Positions 1 to 8,703 of a DNA stretch of 35,696 bases are shown here, one piece after another (position 1 is the stretch's first letter; each line of letters opens with the position of its first letter). A model generated the notes under the pieces. The model worked only from the letters and a program-made list of their open reading frames with translations. It made no database searches and was not told where the DNA came from. A program made the translations under genes and the position numbers. Source of the stretch: Betaproteobacteria bacterium (GTDB taxonomy: Bacteria > Pseudomonadota > Gammaproteobacteria > Burkholderiales > SG8-39); assembly GCA_007280315.1 (NCBI GenBank), contig QYQC01000086.1, positions 1 through 35,696 on the forward strand, given 5' to 3'.

Positions 1-1151
1 AATGTAATCATCCCGGCGCGCAGTGCCGGCAGGGGCCCAGGGTCGGGCATGGACACCTGCGGTCGGAAGCACCACATACTATGCGGCAGGCGCAGCAGCC
101 TTTCAGTGTAGTAGGTATCGGCTACACCGGGCGGATCGAGCAGCGCGTCGCACACACGACAGTCCATGGCGCGCATGCCCGTTGTCGCAGCATAACCAAG
201 ATAGGTCAGCTGCACCGGTGCGGGTTTTCGCGCAAAGATGCCGAGCCGATTACCGCTGGAATGCCCGGACAAATCGACCAGGATATCGATGGCGTCGGCG
301 CGGACCAGACCCGCTACGGCGTCATCGCCCTGCCAGCGCACGTCGCGCCAGCAGTCCGCCAAGACGCGCAGCCGCTCGGTGACCGCATCGATCTTTTCGG
401 TGTTGGAATAGCAGTAGATTTCAAAATTCCCGGAATCATGCGCGGCGAAAATGGGCTCGATGAAGCTGCTGGCGGCGTGCTCGCGGAAATCGGCCGACAC
501 ATAGCCGATGCGCAGCCGCCGCTGTGCTTCGGGCGCGTTGGCCCAGCCGGTGCTTGGCCCGCGCAGGGGCTCGGCGTGAATTTCGGACCAGCGGCAATGC
601 GCCGCACGCACCTCCAGCGGATGCTCGCCCTGAAGCACCAGTTGAAACAGGTAGCCGGCAAAGGCTTGCGCAACATCGGGCTGCTCGCGCACCAGGCGTT
701 GATAGAGGGCCAGCGCTTCGTCCATGCGCCAGCAGGACTGCAAAGTCAGCGCCTGGATGTGCATTGCCGGCGCACTACCTGCGTCGAGCGCGAGTGCCCT
801 CGCGCAAAGCTCCAGCGCGCGCGCCTGGCGCCCGGCCTGGCGATTGGCTTCGGCAGCATTGCACAACGCCTGCGGCGTATCGCCCGCCAGTCCAAGCGCG
901 GTGTCGAAGCGCTCGCGCGCGCGATCGTTCTCGCCACGCTCGAGTGCAATTGCGCCCAGCAGTTCCCACGGCCCCGGCACAGCGGCATCGCGCGCGATGA
1001 GCTCTTCGCACACCCGTGCGGCGCCGGCGTAATCGCGGGAGCGCATCAGCGCCAGCGCCTGCGGTAAAGTGAACTCCGGATCTGGCTCCGGCGTCTGACT
1101 GACCGCGGAGCCGGCGGATCCGATCAACTGCCTGATCAGCCGTTTAAGCAC
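1..1151 (-). CDS. SPINDLY/O-GlcNAc transferase-like TPR glycosyltransferase (GT41), C-terminus cut by window edge
   Basis: Minus-strand reading frame open from a GTG at 1151 to the window edge; the visible part is about 383 residues. The start is chosen because the resulting N-terminus (VLKRLIRQLIG) matches the starts of the downstream-listed paralogues (MLKGLLSGIL, MLFKSLLRNI), and because the GTG overlaps the stop of the upstream gene by 8 nt, implying translational coupling. TPR-like helices occupy roughly residues 25-165. The GT41 catalytic region begins at the motif RIGYVSADFREHA, whose His corresponds to the N-terminal active-site His of OGT. It continues with LSGHSSGNRL, FARKPAPVQLTYLGY and LRLPHSMWCF, all family hallmarks. 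Known enzymes of the family transfer GlcNAc or another sugar from a nucleotide donor to Ser/Thr of cytosolic protein substrates. Donor and acceptor here are unknown. It is the last visible member of a four-gene tandem array. Confidence 0.9.
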   Translation of the reverse strand, partial: MLKRLIRQLIGSAGSAVSQTPEPDPEFTLPQALALMRSRDYAGAARVCEELIARDAAVPGPWELLGAIALERGENDRARERFDTALGLAGDTPQALCNAAEANRQAGRQARALELCARALALDAGSAPAMHIQALTLQSCWRMDEALALYQRLVREQPDVAQAFAGYLFQLVLQGEHPLEVRAAHCRWSEIHAEPLRGPSTGWANAPEAQRRLRIGYVSADFREHAASSFIEPIFAAHDSGNFEIYCYSNTEKIDAVTERLRVLADCWRDVRWQGDDAVAGLVRADAIDILVDLSGHSSGNRLGIFARKPAPVQLTYLGYAATTGMRAMDCRVCDALLDPPGVADTYYTERLLRLPHSMWCFRPQVSMPDPGPLPALRAGMIT

Positions 1152-4100
1152 GCGGCTGGCCCTGTTGAGCGCACCACTGACGCCATATCTGCTGATAGCC
1201 CGCCTCGAGCGCCTTCATATAAGCGGGCGCATCCAGCAGCAGCGACGCCAGCATGCGCCGGCGCAGAGACAGCCGCAGCTGTCGCAGTCCGTCCAGATCG
1301 GCGGCCAACCGGCGCGCGATCGCCAGGTACTCATCGGCGCTGCGGCCAATCAGCTGCGGCATGCCGGTGTTCTGCAGGATGGTGGCGCCGGAGCGGGAAA
1401 ATCCGTAATCGCCTGCCAGCGTCACCACCGGAACCCCCATCCACAGCGCATCGCAAGTGGTCGCGCCGCCGTTGTACGGAAACGGATCGAGCGCGATGTC
1501 CGCATTGGCAAACTGGCTCCAGTATTCCGCGCGCCCGAGCCGGCCGAGCGTACTCACGCGGCCCGGATCGATCCCGGGCAGGGCGGCGCGCAGGCGCGCC
1601 GCCGCTGCCGCATCGGGCAGCGCGAGAACGAGCAAGCGCGAATCTGGTGTCTGGTGCAGCAGATTCGCCCACAATTCCAGCACCCGCGGGTTCAGCTTGG
1701 CGAATTGATTGAACGAGGCGAACGTCACGTAGCCGCGCTGTAGCGCCGGTGGCGCGCACACCGGCGGCGCGTCCGTCGGCGGTTCATAGCACCACAGCGT
1801 GTGCGGCAGGCGCAGCAGGCGCTCGGTGTGCGCATCGTCGCTTGGCCCCGCGGGGTCGGCGCTGCCGTCGGTAATCCGGTAGTCGATCGCACTCAGGCCG
1901 GTAGTGTTCAGATAGCCGAGATAGCTTACTTGCAGTGGTGCGGGCTTGCGCGCAAACAGCTGCAGACGATTGCCGCTGCTGTGCCCGGAAACATCGACCA
2001 GGATGTCGATTTCGTCGGCGCGTATCGCCTGCTCCACGGTGGCATCGTCTTCGTGTTGGATGTCGCGCCAGACGTCGGCGCGCGCGCGCACACGTTCGGT
2101 GACCGCATCGCGCCTGCTGCCATTGTCATAGCAGAACACCTTGAACTGCGACCGGTCGTGCCGCCTGAGGACATGCTCGATGAACGGCGCCAGCGCGTGA
2201 CTGCAAAAATCCGCGGAGACATAGCCGAGCCGGATGATCTGCCGCGACGCGCGCCCGGCATGGCCCATATGGGCGAGCGCGTGCCGGCGCCCCCAGTCGG
2301 CGTGTTCGTCGCGGACCACGCGCGGATCGAGGCCGGGCACGCTGTTCAGCGTGAATAGCAGATTGCTGCCCAGGTCGCTGGCGTCAGCGTGTTGCGCCAG
2401 CGCCCTGCGATAGATTGTGACGCTGTCCTCCGCGCGGCCTTGCTGATAAAGCAGCAACCCCCAGTTGCTGAAAATCAGCGACCACAGCGCCCGCTCGGCG
2501 TCCGCATCGACGCGCGCTGCGGCTTCGCGGTAGCAGTTTTCCGCTTCGGCCGCCCGACCCGATTCCTGCAGCAGCCGTCCCAGGTTGTACCAGGCCTGCG
2601 TCAGCGCGGGTTCGAGTTCGAGCGCGCGCCGGTACGCTCGTTCCGCCTCCTCCGTCCGCCCGGTCGCATCCAGCTCGGTACCGAGGTTGCACCAGATCCG
2701 TGAATCCGTCGGCTGCAGTTCGAGACATTCCAGGTAGGCATCCGCAGCTGCGGCATGGTCGCCGGCCGCGGCGCGCGCCACCCCGCGCGCGAGACTACGC
2801 TGCAAACGATCCGGTGCGGCGGTTTGATTTTCGCACCATCGACCCCAGACTGCGCGGTAGCAAGCCTCCAGATCGCGCGTGAACGCGGCCGCGGCGAGCA
2901 GCGGCGACGCGCGCATGCGCTCGCGCATGCCCGCTCGCAACCGGGCCAGGCGCTGCTGGTCCGACGCGAGGTCGCGCGCGATTTCGAGGTATTCGTCCTC
3001 GCTCTGCGCCACCAATTCCGACAGGCCGATGCCGGTGAGCAGGCTCAGCCCCGCGCGCGCGAGGAAGGCGTCGCCAGCCAGACTGACCAGAGGAACACCC
3101 AGCCACAGCGTTTCGCAGGTCGTGGCGCCGCCATTGCAGGGAAAGGAATCGAGCGCGATGTCAATGCGGCCGTGCAAGGCCCAGAATTCGTCCCAGGAAA
3201 GAAAACCATGGAATTCCAGCCGCGCCGGATCGGTGCCGTTCGACTCGAACACCCGCGTGATTCGCGCGCGCGGCGCGCCCTCGGGCACGGTGGCGAGCAC
3301 CAGCTTCGATCCAGGCAAGGCATGCAGCAACCGCGACCACAGGGCCAGCATTCGCGGCGTGAGCTTGAACACGGAATTGAGCGAACCGAACGTGATCTGG
3401 CCGGTCGTCGCCGCAGGCAGCGGACCAACCTGCGGCATCTGCGGCGGCGGCGCGAAGCACCACAGGCTGTGGGGAAGGCGCAGCAAACGCTCGACGTAGC
3501 GCGCCTCGCTCACGCCGGGAAGATCCGCCCGGCTATCGGTAAGCCGGTAATCCATCTGCGCCAGGCCCGTGGTCGCGGGGTAGCCGAGATAGGTCAACTG
3601 CACCGGTGCGGGCTTGCGCGCGAACAGCGCCAGCCGGTTGCCCGATGTATGTCCGGAAAGATCGATCAGGATATCGATGCCGTCGCTGCGCACCAACGCT
3701 TCAGCCGCCGCGTCCGGCAGTGCGGCGATATCGCGCCACTGTGCCGCCAGCGTTTCGCAGCGGCGCGTGATGTCGTCGGTGACCGCGGTATTGGAATAGC
3801 AGAAAACCTCGAACCGCGCCGGGTCGTGATGCTCGAGCAAAGGCAGCACGAAATGGCTGAGCGCGTGCTGTCGGAAATCGGCGGAAACATAGCCGATGCG
3901 CAGTCGGCGCTCAGGTTGTGGCGAATTACCATGGGGCGCATCGATCGGAGGCGGCACGGCGCAGTATTTTGCCCAGCGGCGATGGGCCTCCAGAATTTGC
4001 GCGGGATCGGCACCGGCGCGATTGAGCATGGTCATCAGACTGGTATGCAGCGCGGGCATTTCCGGATGCAGCTCGAGCGCCTCGCGGCAGGCGCCAAGCG

Positions 4101-4527
4101 CCTCATCGCTGCGCCAGGACGATTCCAGCGCCAGTACCTGGATATGCAGGAACGGCGCGTGACCGGGCTTGAGTGCAAGCGCGCGGGCGATGAGCTCCAT
4201 AGCCCGATCACAGCGGTCGGCCCGCCGATTCGCCTCGGCCGCGTTGGCGAGCATCTGCGCATCGTCGCCCGCCAGCGCCAGCGCGCGCTCGAAGTGCCCG
4301 GCCGCCTGCGGATAATCGCCCCGATTGAGCGCGGCAACGCCGAGCAGTTCCCACGCCTTGAGCATTCCGGGATCGCGCTCGAGCAACCGTTCGCAGATCT
4401 CGGCCGCACCGGCATCGTCGCGCAATTGCAGCAGCCTGACCGCCTGCTCGATTTGCGCTTCAGTGGCGTCGCCGGCGGCGCGCTGCGTGCCCTTGCGCAG
4501 AATGCCCGACAGCAGTCCCTTCAACAT
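1144..4527 (-). CDS. Tandem double TPR-GT41 (O-GlcNAc transferase-like) glycosyltransferase
   Basis: This 1127-residue protein holds two complete TPR+GT41 units in one chain. The first TPR block spans about 20-165 and its catalytic region 207-565, with IGYVSADFRQHA, LSGHTSGNRL, the Lys in NSVFKLTP (388) and SFPCNGGATTCETLWLGVP. The second TPR block spans about 580-720 and its catalytic region 765-1120, with LGYVSADFCSHA, VSGHSSGNRL, the Lys in NQFAKLNP and PFPYNGGATTCDALWMGVP. Both units keep the His and the nucleotide-contacting Lys expected of active OGT-type enzymes. The start ATG at 4527 overlaps the upstream stop (ATGTTGA) and gives the paralogue-like N-terminus MLKGLLSGIL; an in-frame upstream ATG would lie inside the previous gene. 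Usual bacterial members carry one catalytic unit, so this looks like an in-frame fusion of two array members. Substrate unknown; pilin or another surface protein is a guess from context. Confidence 0.92.
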   Translation of the reverse strand: MLKGLLSGILRKGTQRAAGDATEAQIEQAVRLLQLRDDAGAAEICERLLERDPGMLKAWELLGVAALNRGDYPQAAGHFERALALAGDDAQMLANAAEANRRADRCDRAMELIARALALKPGHAPFLHIQVLALESSWRSDEALGACREALELHPEMPALHTSLMTMLNRAGADPAQILEAHRRWAKYCAVPPPIDAPHGNSPQPERRLRIGYVSADFRQHALSHFVLPLLEHHDPARFEVFCYSNTAVTDDITRRCETLAAQWRDIAALPDAAAEALVRSDGIDILIDLSGHTSGNRLALFARKPAPVQLTYLGYPATTGLAQMDYRLTDSRADLPGVSEARYVERLLRLPHSLWCFAPPPQMPQVGPLPAATTGQITFGSLNSVFKLTPRMLALWSRLLHALPGSKLVLATVPEGAPRARITRVFESNGTDPARLEFHGFLSWDEFWALHGRIDIALDSFPCNGGATTCETLWLGVPLVSLAGDAFLARAGLSLLTGIGLSELVAQSEDEYLEIARDLASDQQRLARLRAGMRERMRASPLLAAAAFTRDLEACYRAVWGRWCENQTAAPDRLQRSLARGVARAAAGDHAAAADAYLECLELQPTDSRIWCNLGTELDATGRTEEAERAYRRALELEPALTQAWYNLGRLLQESGRAAEAENCYREAAARVDADAERALWSLIFSNWGLLLYQQGRAEDSVTIYRRALAQHADASDLGSNLLFTLNSVPGLDPRVVRDEHADWGRRHALAHMGHAGRASRQIIRLGYVSADFCSHALAPFIEHVLRRHDRSQFKVFCYDNGSRRDAVTERVRARADVWRDIQHEDDATVEQAIRADEIDILVDVSGHSSGNRLQLFARKPAPLQVSYLGYLNTTGLSAIDYRITDGSADPAGPSDDAHTERLLRLPHTLWCYEPPTDAPPVCAPPALQRGYVTFASFNQFAKLNPRVLELWANLLHQTPDSRLLVLALPDAAAAARLRAALPGIDPGRVSTLGRLGRAEYWSQFANADIALDPFPYNGGATTCDALWMGVPVVTLAGDYGFSRSGATILQNTGMPQLIGRSADEYLAIARRLAADLDGLRQLRLSLRRRMLASLLLDAPAYMKALEAGYQQIWRQWCAQQGQPRA

Positions 4528-6260
4528 GATGGCCCCGGCAAGTTGCGGGCGCACCATTCGCGCCATGCGCCGCGATATAGATGTTCCAGATCGCGGGTGA
4601 ACACCGCGGCGTCGAGCAGCGGCGAAGCGCGCAGGCGCTCACGCAGCGTCGCGCGCAGCTGTGCCAACGCCGGCAGATCAGCGGCCAGGCCGAGCGCAAC
4701 GTCAACATAGCCTTCCCAGGAGCGCGCGATGAGATGCGGCAGACCGGCATTGGTAAGCAGGCTTACGCCGGAGCGCGAGGCAGCGCTGCCGCCGCTACGG
4801 CTGACCACTGGCACCCCCAGCCAGAGCGCTTCGCAGGTGCTGGTGCCGCCGTTCATCGGGAACGGATCGAGCGCGATATCGACCTCGAGGTATTGCCGCA
4901 GGTATTCATCCAATGGCAGACGCCCGATCAGGTCAAGTCGATCGGCGTGCACGCCGGCCGCGTCGAAGATCTCCAGCATCCGATCAAGGCTCTCGCCACC
5001 GGGTGCGGTTACGACGCGCAGCCTGGCGCCAGGCAGGCGCTGCAACAGCAGCGCCCAGGCGTGCATGGTTTCATTGCTGATACGCGGGAAACTGCAAAAC
5101 GAGCCGAACGTGACATGGCCCCGCCCGAGCGCGGGCAAGGCGTTGCACGCGGGCATTGCCGCAGGTGGCAGGTAACACCACTTGCTATGTGGCAGGCGCA
5201 GCAGCCGTTCCCGGTAATGCGCGTCGGCCTCCCCTTCCGGATCGACGTAGCCATCGCTGATGCGGTAATCCATCGCCGCCATGCCGGTCCCGCCCAGATA
5301 GCCGAGCCAGGTCATCTGAATCGGCGCAGGCTTTTGTGCAAACAGCAGCAGCCGGTTGCCGCCGGTGTGTCCGCATAGATCGATGAGTATATCGATGCCG
5401 TCTTCCCGGATCAGCTGCGCCGCCGCATCGTCGGGGAGCGCGGCGATATCGCGCCATTGGTGCGCCAGGCCACGCAGGTGCTGCGTGACATCGTCCGGCC
5501 GCACGCAGTTGGAGTAGCAGTAGGCGCGCACCGCGCGCTGGTCATGGCGCGCCAGAAACGGCTCGACGAAATAGGCCATGGCGTGGCGGCGAAAATCCGC
5601 CGACACGTATCCGACGCGCAGCATTCGCTCCGGTTCGCGCGAATTGACGTGCAGTCGGGCGCCGGCCGACAGATGGTCCGCATGCAGTTCGCCCCAGCGA
5701 CGGAACTCGGCCGCGATCTGCTGCGGCGGCAGCAGGTCGGAGCGGCTGAGCAGGAACAGCAGGCTGGAGTGCGTGTCGATACTGTCGGGCTTGATTTCCA
5801 GCTCATGGCGCAGGCAATCCAGCGCCTCATCCAGCCGGTCCTGCTCTTCCAATGCATTGCCGCGCACCTTCCATGCGCGACCGTCGCGGGGCCGCAGCTT
5901 CAGCGCGCACTCGCTCAACTCCACGGCACGACCCAGATGACCGGTGCGGCGGTTGATTTCCGCGGCGTGGATCAGGTGCTCAGGATCGTCCGGGCGCTGT
6001 GCCAGTATGTGCGCATAGGCGTCGAGCGCCTGCTCCGCTCGCCCGTCATCCAGTGCGATGCGCGCGAGCAGGATCCACGCCGGCAGCAGACGCTGATCCA
6101 GCGCCAGCGCGGCGCGGCAATGCGCTTCGGCCCCGGCTTTGTCGCCATCGCGATAACTTTGCAATGCCCGGTCGGAAAGCAGCGCCGCCTCTGCGGCGCG
6201 CCCGGTCTCGTGTTCGGGGATGGCGCGGCGCCTGAGCGCCCGCAGCATGCGTCCGAGCAT
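4521..6260 (-). CDS. TPR-GT41 glycosyltransferase with Lys-to-Arg change at the nucleotide-sugar site
   Basis: The 579-residue protein has TPR-like repeats at about 25-165 and a GT41 region at about 213-575. Motifs seen: VGYVSADFRRHA, LCGHTGGNRL, FAQKPAPIQMTWLGY, LRLPHSKWCY, DPFPMNGGTSTCEALWLGVPVVS. The segment aligned with NSVFKLTP of the neighbouring paralogue reads CSFPRISN, so the Lys that contacts the donor diphosphate in OGT is Arg393 here (codon CGT on the minus strand). Start ATG at 6260 is chosen for the family-like N-terminus MLGRMLRALRR; ATG 6248 is an alternative, and neither has a strong ribosome binding site. It lies 40 nt after the upstream paralogue and overlaps the next gene by 7 nt, so it is probably in one transcript. 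It could have altered donor use or low activity; this is inferred from one residue. Confidence 0.9.
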   Translation of the reverse strand: MLGRMLRALRRRAIPEHETGRAAEAALLSDRALQSYRDGDKAGAEAHCRAALALDQRLLPAWILLARIALDDGRAEQALDAYAHILAQRPDDPEHLIHAAEINRRTGHLGRAVELSECALKLRPRDGRAWKVRGNALEEQDRLDEALDCLRHELEIKPDSIDTHSSLLFLLSRSDLLPPQQIAAEFRRWGELHADHLSAGARLHVNSREPERMLRVGYVSADFRRHAMAYFVEPFLARHDQRAVRAYCYSNCVRPDDVTQHLRGLAHQWRDIAALPDDAAAQLIREDGIDILIDLCGHTGGNRLLLFAQKPAPIQMTWLGYLGGTGMAAMDYRISDGYVDPEGEADAHYRERLLRLPHSKWCYLPPAAMPACNALPALGRGHVTFGSFCSFPRISNETMHAWALLLQRLPGARLRVVTAPGGESLDRMLEIFDAAGVHADRLDLIGRLPLDEYLRQYLEVDIALDPFPMNGGTSTCEALWLGVPVVSRSGGSAASRSGVSLLTNAGLPHLIARSWEGYVDVALGLAADLPALAQLRATLRERLRASPLLDAAVFTRDLEHLYRGAWREWCARNLPGPSC

Positions 6261-6300
6261 CAGCGGGGGCGCGCCACTATTGCGGCGCCAGCGGTCGGAT

Positions 6301-7926
6301 TCACTGCAGCGGCCGGATGCACCAGCTGCGCCAAATGTCGCGGTAGGCCGCCTCAAGCGCGCGGGCATAGGGGCGGGCCGCGGTAAGCGATGAATCGCGC
6401 ATGCGCTCGCGCAAGCCGGCACGCAAGGCTACGAGGCGGTTGGTGTCGTGCGCCAGATCGACCGCGATGCGCACATAGTCCTCGTCGCTGAGCGCAATCA
6501 GCTCATCCAGCCCCATGCTGCCGAGTATGCTCATTCCGGCGCGCGACTGGAAAATTGCGCCGCTGCGGGTAATCACCGGCACGCCCAGCCACAGCGCTTC
6601 GCAGGTGGTGGTACCGCCGTTCATGGGGAAGGTGTCGAGCAGGATGTCGATGTCCGCGTACAGCGCCCAGAAATCCTTGGTCGGCAGGCGATCGTGCAGG
6701 CTGAAGCGCTCTGCGGCGACGCCGGCTTGCGTCAGGGCGTCGCGTATGCGCTCGCGCCCCTGCTCCGGCACGGTCGTAAGCACAATGCGCGAGCCGGGCA
6801 CCTCCCCGAGCACGCGCGCCCACAGGGCCAGCATGCGCGGCGTGACCTTGCTCGCGCCGTTCATGGAGGCGAAGGTCACGCCGCCGCTCTTCTTCGCCGG
6901 GGACGGCGATACGTCCGGCATGTCTGAGCGCGGCTGGTAACACCACATGCAGCGCGGCAGGCGTATCAGCGTTTCGCGGTAGTAGCGCTCGGTCGCGCCG
7001 GGCGGGTCGCACACGCCATCGGTAATACGGTAGTCCATGGCGCGCATGCCGGTGGTGTTGGGGTAGGCGAGATAGGTCACCTGGATCGGCGCCGGCTTGC
7101 GCGCAAAAACCAGCAGGCGATTCTCGCGCAAATGGCCGGACAGGTCGATCAGGATATCGATGCCGTGGCCGCGAATCAGCTCGGCCGCCTGATCATCGTC
7201 AAGATCGATGATGTCATGCCAGTGATCGGCATACTGCGCCAGACGCCGGGTCGCGTCGTCGACGATACGGCCGCTGTAATAGCAAAACACTTCGATCGCG
7301 GCGCCGTCGTGCTGCTCCAGCGCCGGCGTGATGAAATAGCTCAGCGCGTGTTCGCGGAAATCGGCCGACAGGTAGCCGACGCGCAGACGCCGCTCCGGAT
7401 CGCGCGAATTTGCGTGGGGCTTGGACTGCGCCAGGAACGGGTCGGCGTGGATCCGCGCCCAGGCGACATGTTCCGCATACACCTCCTCAGGGCGCACGCT
7501 TTCGAGCAAAACCAGGATGAAAATAAGATTGGCGCGGGCGGCGTGCAGCCCCGGATCGATTTCGAGCGCCTTGCGAAAGTACACGACCGCTTCTTCCGAT
7601 CGACCAGCCTGGACCAAGATGCTGCCGAGGTTGCTGTGAAACACCGCGTCGTTCGGGCGTGCTTGAATTGAGCGCTCGAAATACTCCAGGGCAAATCCAA
7701 GATCGCGAATACGGTGCCCAGTCAGCCCCATGAAATGCAGTGCATCGGCGTGTCCAGGATCGATTTCAAGCACATCCTCGAACAGCAACTGCGCCCGCAC
7801 CAGATCGTTGGCGTCGAATAGTTCGCGCCCCTCGGCCATCAGTTCCGCCGTCGTTCGTACTCGTGGTGCCGCGCTCGGGGAAGCACGTCCTATGTTACGC
7901 AGCAGCGACTTGAACAGCATTCTCAT
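6301..7926 (-). CDS. TPR-GT41 (SPINDLY/O-GlcNAc transferase-like) glycosyltransferase
   Basis: This 541-residue protein is the first gene of the GT41 array. TPR units at about 28-135 end with a clear repeat (AVFHSNLGSILVQAGRSEEA), and the catalytic region starts near 182. Visible motifs: VGYLSADFREHA, LSGHLRENRL (a variant of the usual HSSGN), FARKPAPIQVTYLAY, LIRLPRCMWCY, Lys360 in NGASKVTP, and DTFPMNGGTTTCEALWLGVPVIT. The His and Lys expected for OGT-type catalysis are present. ATG 7926 and ATG 7920 are both possible starts; upstream TGAGTAAATA gives only a weak ribosome binding site. The pilin gene ends 172 bp upstream with a hairpin terminator in between, so this array needs either readthrough or its own promoter, which I could not place. 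Donor sugar and target protein are unknown. Confidence 0.92.
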   Translation of the reverse strand: MRMLFKSLLRNIGRASPSAAPRVRTTAELMAEGRELFDANDLVRAQLLFEDVLEIDPGHADALHFMGLTGHRIRDLGFALEYFERSIQARPNDAVFHSNLGSILVQAGRSEEAVVYFRKALEIDPGLHAARANLIFILVLLESVRPEEVYAEHVAWARIHADPFLAQSKPHANSRDPERRLRVGYLSADFREHALSYFITPALEQHDGAAIEVFCYYSGRIVDDATRRLAQYADHWHDIIDLDDDQAAELIRGHGIDILIDLSGHLRENRLLVFARKPAPIQVTYLAYPNTTGMRAMDYRITDGVCDPPGATERYYRETLIRLPRCMWCYQPRSDMPDVSPSPAKKSGGVTFASMNGASKVTPRMLALWARVLGEVPGSRIVLTTVPEQGRERIRDALTQAGVAAERFSLHDRLPTKDFWALYADIDILLDTFPMNGGTTTCEALWLGVPVITRSGAIFQSRAGMSILGSMGLDELIALSDEDYVRIAVDLAHDTNRLVALRAGLRERMRDSSLTAARPYARALEAAYRDIWRSWCIRPLQ

Positions 7927-8053
7927 TATTTACTCAGGTCCGGCTGCGAGGTTCTGGTTAACGCAGGCATTGCACCCAAGGATAACGGAAACACGGGAAC
8001 CACGTAAGTCGACGGCAAATTTTGAATCGACTCAGGCCAAACTGGGGTCCGAA

Positions 8054-8084
8054 ACGAACAGCCCCTCCGCAGAGGGGCTTTCGT
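8054..8084 (-). terminator. Rho-independent terminator after the pilin gene
   Basis: An 8-bp GC-rich stem (AGCCCCTC / GAGGGGCT) with a 4-nt loop is extended by ACGAA/TTCGT with one bulged base, 14 nt past the pilin stop codon. The minus-strand transcript continues into a short U-containing run (TTCGTTTCG). It would insulate the highly expressed pilin mRNA from the GT41 array. Confidence 0.75.
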
Positions 8085-8098
8085 ACACCCTGAACTGA

Positions 8099-8515
8099 TT
8101 AACGACAGGTCGCTGGCAGGTACTTAGACGGCGTGCCTACGCATGCCCAGGTGATCGTGCCCGTCGATGTGTTGTATGTCGGCGTCATGGTGACAGTTAC
8201 AGCCTGGCCGACACTGGTCGAACGCGTGCTTCCCGTAACCGTAACCGTGCCGGTATCGGTCACCGAAGCCGTTACGATCTTTCCGACGATCGGAATGGTC
8301 ACGCCGGCGCCGGCGCTGATGGTATTGCTCGGACCAGTTTGAAACTTCTCCGAAATACCGGTACGAACGCCGCTGGCCGCAAGCATCAGTTCCGAAACTT
8401 TGGCGCGAACGGTGTAGTCCTGATAAGCCGGCAATGCCACCGCCGCCAAAATACCGATAATCGCGACCACGATCATCAGTTCGATCAGGGTAAAACCCTT
8501 CTGGATTGATTTCAT
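8099..8515 (-). CDS. pilA: Type IV pilin (major pilin, PilA/PilE type)
   Basis: The 138-residue protein has a classical type IVa prepilin N-terminus: a six-residue basic leader MKSIQK, then G7|F8 as the prepilin peptidase site, TLIELMIVVAIIGILAAVALP and the conserved Glu12 (Glu5 of mature pilin) used in subunit assembly. Residues 8-32 form the hydrophobic helix. The C-terminus has two cysteines (C125 and C137), which would form the D-region disulfide. The central part is rich in Thr, Ser and Val, offering many possible O-glycosylation sites. A strong ribosome binding site (AAAGGAGA, 7 nt spacing) precedes ATG 8515. It has its own predicted promoter and terminator. Assembly genes are not adjacent, apart from the PilB-like ATPase at 13439-15814. 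It sits between two groups of glycosyltransferase genes, suggesting it may be glycosylated. Confidence 0.95.
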   Translation of the reverse strand: MKSIQKGFTLIELMIVVAIIGILAAVALPAYQDYTVRAKVSELMLAASGVRTGISEKFQTGPSNTISAGAGVTIPIVGKIVTASVTDTGTVTVTGSTRSTSVGQAVTVTMTPTYNTSTGTITWACVGTPSKYLPATCR

Positions 8516-8598
8516 TCAGCTGTCTCCTTTCCGTTACAAAATGTTCAGCACCCGGACTCTGTGCCCCCATCCTTCTGTAAAGCAATTAGCGGGCCCGA

Positions 8599-8626
8599 AA
8601 TATACGTAGCTAACCCTATATTGCAA
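8599..8626 (-). promoter_or_regulatory. Predicted sigma-70-type promoter of the pilin gene
   Basis: On the minus strand TTGCAA (8626-8621) is followed after 16 bp by TATATT (8604-8599), giving a predicted leader of about 75-80 nt before the pilin ATG. A sigma-54 promoter, common for pilA, was looked for: the nearest GG and GC are separated by 13 rather than 10 nt, so that reading was dropped. Confidence 0.45.
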
Positions 8627-8684
8627 AGTGGAAATTGCCGCGTACACTTTCACGCACGCCGCTTTTGGCCCCATACGGGAATAA

Positions 8685-8703
8685 AGTGACAAAAAACGTC
8701 ACT
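8685..8703 (-). terminator. Weak hairpin at the end of the TPR-glycosyltransferase gene
   Basis: AGTGAC and GTCACT form a 6-bp stem around a U-rich 7-nt loop, overlapping the stop codon of the upstream glycosyltransferase gene and followed on the minus strand by TTATT. It may be a weak terminator or an mRNA 3'-end stabiliser; it could also be chance. Confidence 0.3.

Noticed and set aside
2755..4710. 651-codon open frame on the plus strand
   Set aside because: It is antisense to the double GT41 gene. Its composition (Arg, Gln and His rich) reflects the complement of high-GC coding sequence and shows no family motif.
8621..8642. Sigma-54 promoter for pilA
   Set aside because: The GG and GC dinucleotides are 13 nt apart instead of 10; a sigma-70-type pair fits better.
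8685..8703. CRP (cAMP receptor) site near pilA
   Set aside because: GTGA and TCAC are separated by 9 nt rather than the 8 of TGTGA-N6-TCACA, and the symmetry is explained by a hairpin at the stop codon of the upstream gene.
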